Origin: Bdellovibrio sp. ArHS
GTDB lineage: Bacteria > Bdellovibrionota > Bdellovibrionia > Bdellovibrionales > Bdellovibrionaceae
Direction: 5' to 3'
DNA length: 36,438 bases
Assembly: GCF_000786105.1 (NCBI RefSeq)
Contig: NZ_JTEV01000036.1
Span: 1 to 36,438 of the forward strand
In this document: one piece after another, positions 32,701 through 36,438 of the stretch
How positions within the stretch are numbered: position 1 is the stretch's first letter
Layout of the letters: the number at the start of each line of letters is the position of its first letter
Position numbers and translations under genes: made by a program
The notes under the pieces: generated by a model
What the model saw: only the letters and a program-made list of their open reading frames with translations
The model's database searches: none
Told to the model about the DNA's origin: nothing

Positions 32701-33761
32701 CTGGAACTTACCAAACCCTAATGGGGGTCCACTCAATAGTTAAACAATCATCCAGTGCCACGACCGCGACAGGAAGTGGGATCACGGGAGTTTCAGGTTC
32801 CGCCACGCTGGCTTCAAACTCCGATACTGTCGTCTTATGGGGCGGGAGTTTCCTTGGAGTAGTGAGCGAGTCAAAAACAGGTGTACCGACAAATGGTTTT
32901 GGTGGGATTAAGGCAGAAGCCCATCACTACAACTCAAGTACAATCTCAGGGGGTGTAGGAGCTAATGCATCCGCGCAAAACGATGGCGCGGGGGTCCTCA
33001 CACGAGCCTCGGGGGTTTCAGCATCTTCACTTAACAACTCAAGCGGGTCCATCGAAACAGCGTATGGCGTATCTTCCAATGTTACCAATAATGGGGCAGG
33101 CGATATTACAACTGCCTACGGCCTCTCAACGGAGGTCAGAGATTACGGAGCCGGTTCTATCGGTACTGGTTATGGCCTTTTTATTGGTCCGATCTCGGCT
33201 TCAACAAAATATTCGATTTACGTAAGTGATTCAACGGCGCCCTCTTATTTTGCAGGTAAGGTTGGGATTGGTACGGCAAGTCCGAATTATCAGTTAGAGC
33301 TATCCACGGACTCGGCGGCTAAGCCTGGAACGAGCACTTGGACAATCGCGTCTGATGAAAGACTCAAGGATATTCGAGCTCCTTTCAATCGGGGAGTTGC
33401 GTCGCTTCTTGGTCTGAATACAATTTATTTTAGGTATAAAAAGGACAATCCCTTGGGACTGCCTTCGGATAAAGAGTACGTGGGGATTCGTGCCCAGGAT
33501 GTGCAGAAAGTGATCCCGGAAGCTGTCGCTCAGGATAAGGACGGTTATTTGCATGTCACCAACGACGCTGTCATTTGGACCGTTGTGAATTCCGTCAAAG
33601 AGCTTTATTTTAAAATTCTAAAACAGGATGAACAATTGGCTTCAAAAGTCGGACAAGCAGAGTTCGACGCACTTAAGGCCGAAAATGAAATTCTGAAGAA
33701 AGAAAATGTCGAGATAAAAAAACGCTTAGAGAGAATTGAGAGGGCTCTTGAAAGCAAGTAG
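29733..33761 (+). CDS. Giant trimeric fibre protein with S74 chaperone domain (Mosaic Adhesive Trimer type)
   Basis: This 1342-residue exported protein has a signal peptide (about 1-32, ending AAQAQ) and an N-terminal domain with GISFQGVIKLPDG and NCILRQEQFSG, like the conserved head of Bdellovibrio fibre proteins. Phage-tail-fibre repeats follow (YNDLSNKPSIP, TTDAQGRVTAGTTLSAADIP). Five GNVGIG-type repeats start near residues 627, 720, 818, 912 and 1175, and eight 18-residue repeats lie at 1013-1156. The C-terminus is an S74 intramolecular chaperone starting at the S1207-D1208 pair (SDERLKD), where related proteins cut themselves, then a coiled coil. Fibres of this type are known to recognise prey or host surfaces in Bdellovibrio. 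The ATG follows GGGGAG. The stop overlaps the lipoprotein gene frame. Confidence 0.9.
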   Translation: MVQQCRDLSLNILRHIILILVASFVVLAAQAQTHKGISFQGVIKLPDGEYPNKSGLTVDAYILSPNNCILRQEQFSGVSIVNGYINLVVGTGLVGGDDPGLSLKKVMDNSAVIANGPTQPAGLICLNPDGSINGAVTSFNPASGNGARKFRLSLSIDALPVVADFNMRSVAYALNAETLNGRTEDSFVKTSTNITQIGVEAWFASTVIGELLANTYNAPTATTITGTIASNKVTGLATVATSGSYNDLSNKPSIPNIPSQTGHAGKYLTTDGSILSWSTVTSGGSGTITEVVAGTGLSGGGTSGAVTVNLANVGTSGTYTKVTTDAQGRVTAGTTLSAADIPALDAAKITSGTFADSLLAGLSIDKLLNGAGKYLNYKPNNVACGNNEVLKYDTSLNSGGGGWKCAVDDNSGVGSESDPTVQAFAKNAPGSGLIVNGSNQLVIDAGSTANKVVKLDGSARLPAVDGSQLTGLPTPSSFSGSLSGDVSGGQGSTKVDKINGVSVAAAVAADDGKYLKYVHGSTAWQAQYIKLSDLKNVTGTASAFHTNIGSCTAGQTMVWSSITDQFNCQDVSITKSQISDFPTLGSLAGKSTIGTSDISDGAVTAAKLGTDVGAWTTDGTDIWRNTGNVGIGVSSPLSKLHIESASAPVLTLGNSSLVSEGSPIGVLKFANHAANWNYWAGIRAVRGAAENNIGLYFDVQKGGAAGAALGLNALAIDSNGNVGIGTANPVATLEVSAPMNTDAFKINSAFTVRPFDSGISGLPGSQFGTLVTGSPSGHFVFDLAANNSTDGFYIRVPSVLTTPPSAVDTVAFSVTGNGNVGIGTTSPSRPLHVKADQPWGQVFIESPAPASSPSFKEASIGFNAYGTGIGGNGMWNIGAGIPQGSINPEDLGFYHVDTSGTGITPLVIKNSGNVGIGTVSPTSHFHVSSSPTAISASGETMASVDATPTLSSNAQAWMKNLNVGTLVANSETHNYGPIYNLFNSLAYQGSGTYQTLMGVHSIVKQSSSATTATGSGITGVSGSATLASNSDTVVLWGGSFLGVVSESKTGVPTNGFGGIKAEAHHYNSSTISGGVGANASAQNDGAGVLTRASGVSASSLNNSSGSIETAYGVSSNVTNNGAGDITTAYGLSTEVRDYGAGSIGTGYGLFIGPISASTKYSIYVSDSTAPSYFAGKVGIGTASPNYQLELSTDSAAKPGTSTWTIASDERLKDIRAPFNRGVASLLGLNTIYFRYKKDNPLGLPSDKEYVGIRAQDVQKVIPEAVAQDKDGYLHVTNDAVIWTVVNSVKELYFKILKQDEQLASKVGQAEFDALKAENEILKKENVEIKKRLERIERALESK
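32769..33200 (+). repeat. Eight diverged 54-base (18-residue) repeats in the fibre gene
   Basis: In the fibre frame, residues 1013-1156 align as eight units of exactly 18 residues with no gaps. Position 5 is hydrophobic in most units (Ile or Leu), position 10 is almost always Gly, and the best-conserved units read GAGxITxAYG. The DNA has diverged, so the repeat is clearest in protein. It fits a triple-stranded beta-helix or beta-prism shaft. Confidence 0.7.
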
Positions 33762-34053
33762 TTCTAGGGCCATTTTTAAACGAACGATAAACCTGGTGAA
33801 AGCTCGATTTGCCGCCCTTGTGCTTAGTGGGCTGGCTGTCTTCTTAAGTGCATGCTCTATGGATGTGAGTCTTACGCGTCCCACAACACTTGCGAATCCC
33901 GAGTTGTCTTCGCAAGATAGCGGTCCTGATTTTATGTCGGCAGAGGTTGTGGAAACGGTAAATGGAGTTGTTGTTCGAGGGGCTTTTGGCGAGATATCTG
34001 AGCGTCAAGTTCTTTCCAATGGAGTCACTATCCAAGGCCGTTTTTATGAATGA
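33736..34053 (+). CDS. Small lipoprotein downstream of the fibre gene
   Basis: This frame encodes a lipoprotein: a hydrophobic signal (FAALVLSGLAVFLSAC) ends in the lipobox LSAC, with lipid-modified C40 if counted from the TTG at 33736. About 65 residues follow, ending in a repeated beta-like pattern (TVNGVVVRGAFGE and SNGVTIQGRFYE). The start is uncertain: TTG at 33736 or 33748 would overlap the fibre stop (33761), while GTG at 33796 would not, and none has a strong ribosome site. The overlap with the fibre suggests shared transcription. A role in anchoring or assembling the fibre at the outer membrane is inferred from position only. Confidence 0.68.
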   Translation: MRGLLKASSSRAIFKRTINLVKARFAALVLSGLAVFLSACSMDVSLTRPTTLANPELSSQDSGPDFMSAEVVETVNGVVVRGAFGEISERQVLSNGVTIQGRFYE

Positions 34054-34231
34054 TTCAAATCTTTCTCTGCGTCAGCGAAGATCTTGCCAAGCATAAACAT
34101 TCAAATATTTCCTGCTCTGGGGTCTGAAGGCCTGACGCGCAGGTTATTTCTTCTATTAAATTCTGCTCGCCGTATCAAAATGCGTGCAACGATCGGGGAT
34201 TTTCGCTAAATTAGATCCTTTAGAGGTTCAT

Positions 34232-36181
34232 ATGCAGCCAGGATCTAAGCCAGAAAATAAATTTTCACCTCCCACCGATGTCAAATCAGTTCTTGCGATG
34301 TACAAGCGACCCAAAAAGGTCGTGGTTACCGCTGGTATGCCGTATGCCAACGGACCTTTGCATTTAGGGCATTTGGCGGGCGCCCATGTTCCTGCGGATA
34401 TTTATGCCCGCTGGATGCGCATGTTAATCGGTGCGGAAAATGTTCTTTTCGTCAATGGCAACGATGACCACGGGTCCACAAGTGAAGTGGCGGCGCTCAA
34501 AGCTGGCAAAACCATTCGCGAATTTATCGACACCATTCATGAACAACAAAAAGACACGTTAAAAAAATATTCGGTGCAAACAGATGTTTTTACCGGCACT
34601 TCTCGTCCGGAAACATACCCTTTGCATGAGCAGTTTTCGCAGGATTTCCTGCGTCGGCTTTTCAAGAATGGTCTTCTTGAAAAGCGAGTGACGAAGCAGT
34701 GGTACGACCCAAAGATGAATCGCTTCTTGCAGGATCGTTTCGTGCGTGGGACTTGCCCAAACTGTGGCAATACCGAAGCCTATTCAGATGAATGCGATGT
34801 ATGCGCAGCGACTTTTGATCCCAGTCAGTTGCAGGATCCGCGAAGTCAGCTGAGTGATGCTAAACCGGAACTGAAGGACACGGCCCACTGGTGGTTAGAC
34901 ATGTGGAAAGTGGCGGACCCTTTAAAGGCGTGGATTGAGACCAAACAAAAAACGTGGCGTTCCGCCGTCGTTCAGGAAGTCATCAACACGGTTCTAATCG
35001 GTTGTCGTTTTGAAAACGTACATGAGGCCAAATACAAAGAAATCAAAGAAACTTTGCCCAAACATAAATCTCGGTACGTGCCGGGTAAAAAAGTTGAGTG
35101 CTTATTTGACTCGAAAGCGGATTTAAAGACGGCCCAAGAGGTTTTACAGGCAGCAGGAATTCCTTCGGTCGTTACTGACAAGTGGGGCTACCGCCCGATC
35201 ACGCGCGATGTTTCCTGGGGGATTCCAGTTCCGGCTGAGCTGGATCCGGATATGCAGGGCAAAACATTATATGTGTGGCCGGATTCGTTGATTGCGCCGA
35301 TTGTATTTACTCAGGTTGCTTTGGAAAAAGCAGGCCGTAGTAAGGATCTCTACAAAGAATTTTGGTGTGATCCCGAAGCGACAGTTGTGCAGTTCCTGGG
35401 ACAGGACAATGTCTTTTTCTATGTCATTATGCAAGGGTCGATGTGGTTGGGACATAAAGACAATCCTCAGCAGTTGCCGCAAAAAGGCGACTTGCAGATG
35501 ACTGAAATTATGAGCGTTTACCATTTGATGGTGAATGGTGAAAAAATGAGTAAGTCCAAAGGAAATTTCTATACCGGCGATCAACTTTTAGAGATGGGTT
35601 ATTCCGCAGACCAAATTCGTTATTTCTTAGCGATGCTAAGCCTTCCCGTGAAAGCATCGAATTTTGATTTCGAGCATTTTGCAGAAAGAAATAAATTCCT
35701 GGCCGGCCCGATGAATGCGGCTTTTGAAAAACCGATCTCTGCATGTAATTCGAAATTTAATGGCAAAGTTCCGGAAGGAAAGCTGATCGGAAAGGCGGAA
35801 GCTGAAACCATCAAGCTCGTACAGATGTACTTGCGTTCAATGCAAAAAGGGGATTATGCCATTTTGCTTGGACAGGTTGAAAACTACGCGCGTCTGATCA
35901 ATTCGTTGTTCTCTCAATACAAACCGCATGATGATCGTGCGGATGAAACGGGTCGGAAAGATGCCCTTTTCACTTGTTTTTATGTATTGAAAAATTTGAT
36001 GATTATGCTGGCACCTTTCGTTCCTGATACAGTGAATGAGCTGCGCAAGTCTTTGAATTTGCCGGAATCAGTTCTGCGCGCTGACGAGCTCGGAACTGGA
36101 ATTCCAGCAGGTCATGAGATCCATGCTAAAGGAGTTTACTTCCCCTCTGTTGCGGAAGAGTCTGAGACCTCAGAGTCTTAG
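34232..36181 (+). CDS. metG: Methionyl-tRNA synthetase
   Basis: This 649-residue class I synthetase charges tRNA-Met, including the initiator tRNA encoded 6.5 kb upstream. The HIGH motif is HLGH at 44-47, the KMSKS motif is KMSKS at 438-442, and a zinc knuckle has C175, C178, C188 and C191. Residues about 250-320 form an extra segment (KSRYVPGKKVECLFDSKADL, then LQAAGIPSVVTDKW) between the catalytic core and the conserved RDVSWGIPVP, not present in typical MetRS. The C-terminal tRNA-binding domain found in E. coli MetRS appears to be missing, since the chain ends soon after the helical anticodon-binding domain. I chose the ATG at 34232, which follows AGAGG. A strong terminator follows. Confidence 0.93.
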   Translation: MQPGSKPENKFSPPTDVKSVLAMYKRPKKVVVTAGMPYANGPLHLGHLAGAHVPADIYARWMRMLIGAENVLFVNGNDDHGSTSEVAALKAGKTIREFIDTIHEQQKDTLKKYSVQTDVFTGTSRPETYPLHEQFSQDFLRRLFKNGLLEKRVTKQWYDPKMNRFLQDRFVRGTCPNCGNTEAYSDECDVCAATFDPSQLQDPRSQLSDAKPELKDTAHWWLDMWKVADPLKAWIETKQKTWRSAVVQEVINTVLIGCRFENVHEAKYKEIKETLPKHKSRYVPGKKVECLFDSKADLKTAQEVLQAAGIPSVVTDKWGYRPITRDVSWGIPVPAELDPDMQGKTLYVWPDSLIAPIVFTQVALEKAGRSKDLYKEFWCDPEATVVQFLGQDNVFFYVIMQGSMWLGHKDNPQQLPQKGDLQMTEIMSVYHLMVNGEKMSKSKGNFYTGDQLLEMGYSADQIRYFLAMLSLPVKASNFDFEHFAERNKFLAGPMNAAFEKPISACNSKFNGKVPEGKLIGKAEAETIKLVQMYLRSMQKGDYAILLGQVENYARLINSLFSQYKPHDDRADETGRKDALFTCFYVLKNLMIMLAPFVPDTVNELRKSLNLPESVLRADELGTGIPAGHEIHAKGVYFPSVAEESETSES

Positions 36182-36185
36182 AAAG

Positions 36186-36216
36186 AAAAAAGACCCGCAG
36201 CTTGCGGGTCTTTTTT
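36186..36216. terminator. Bidirectional intrinsic terminator after metG
   Basis: An A run and GACCCGCA pair with TGCGGGTC and a T run around GCT. It lies between metG and the converging last gene and overlaps the stop of the latter. Confidence 0.9.
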
Positions 36217-36409
36217 AGTGTTTGCCGTCGGCATCCTTCATCTTTTTTAGCACCAAAGATATTGTCTCTGCATCAAGCTGCGCCTTTTTCATCAAGCGAA
36301 GAGCCGCCTGCATATCATCTGAATCAATAGCCTCGAAAAACTCGTCGAGCTTGTTAATAGACACCATTTGTTCAAGGACCAAAGTTCCTTCAAAGTCACT
36401 TTCATCCAT
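36215..36409 (-). CDS. Small helical hypothetical protein
   Basis: This 64-residue acidic protein is predicted to be almost all helix, with no cysteine and no hydrophobic membrane stretch. The pattern LDEFFEAIDSDDMQAALRLMKKAQLD and ISLVLKKMKDADG looks like two or three amphipathic helices, as in small protein-binding or regulatory proteins. I chose the ATG at 36409, with a G-rich ribosome site (GGGGGGTGG) before it; an in-frame GTG two codons earlier is too close to that site. Its promoter would be at the window edge. No family is recognised. Confidence 0.6.
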   Translation of the reverse strand: MDESDFEGTLVLEQMVSINKLDEFFEAIDSDDMQAALRLMKKAQLDAETISLVLKKMKDADGKH

Positions 36410-36438
36410 GTCCACCCCCCATCTCTCAATGATCTCTG

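Noticed and set aside
29733-33761. Prophage tail fibre
   Set aside because: A signal peptide, a lipoprotein neighbour and the absence of any phage structural or packaging genes favour a cellular fibre.

Overview
The window looks like the chromosome of a predatory Bdellovibrio-type bacterium. The basis is gene content and protein style: a giant phage-tail-fibre-like surface protein with an S74 chaperone end (the Mosaic Adhesive Trimer type known from Bdellovibrio), sigma-28-like promoters in front of it, several small cysteine-rich exported proteins, and a Gram-negative set of chemotaxis, PilZ and hybrid-kinase genes. No plasmid, insertion sequence, CRISPR array or structural phage operon is visible. 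The species is inferred; no rRNA is present to confirm it.

Layout. 1-5.2 kb: end of an unknown gene, a TauE/SafE exporter with its DUF1634 partner, a small membrane protein, a DUF4442 hotdog protein, a tetR-nitronate monooxygenase pair separated by an unusual hairpin, and a LuxR-type regulator with a cysteine-rich front half. 5.2-13.3 kb: a double universal stress protein, an LtaS-like membrane sulfatase, an organophosphate-type MFS antiporter, a 410 bp gap with RNA-like inverted repeats, class I fumarase, and a cysteine-rich exported protein translationally coupled to an AI-2E/PerM permease. 13.3-19 kb: a PilZ protein and then what reads as a complete phosphorelay: CHASE hybrid histidine kinase, a stand-alone HPt protein overlapping it by one base, and an NtrC-type sigma-54 activator. 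19-27.5 kb: Lon protease, a DEDDh exonuclease, a small membrane protein, an smr-unknown-terminase-like trio, a chemotaxis receptor and an anchored periplasmic protein.

27.6-36.4 kb: initiator tRNA with its own promoter and terminator, then a surface-structure block (pseudopilin-like protein, small secreted protein, 1342-residue fibre, lipoprotein), then methionyl-tRNA synthetase with an unusual insertion, and a small helical protein. The fibre block sits between the initiator tRNA gene and metG, and both the fibre and the small secreted gene have sigma-28-like promoter candidates, which fits expression in the motile attack phase.

A recurring regulatory theme is found by eye: three genes (nitronate monooxygenase, universal stress protein, cysteine-rich exported protein) have their Shine-Dalgarno sequence inside the 3' arm of an inverted repeat, so translation could be gated by RNA folding. 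All functional calls rest on reading motifs by eye; no database search was run.
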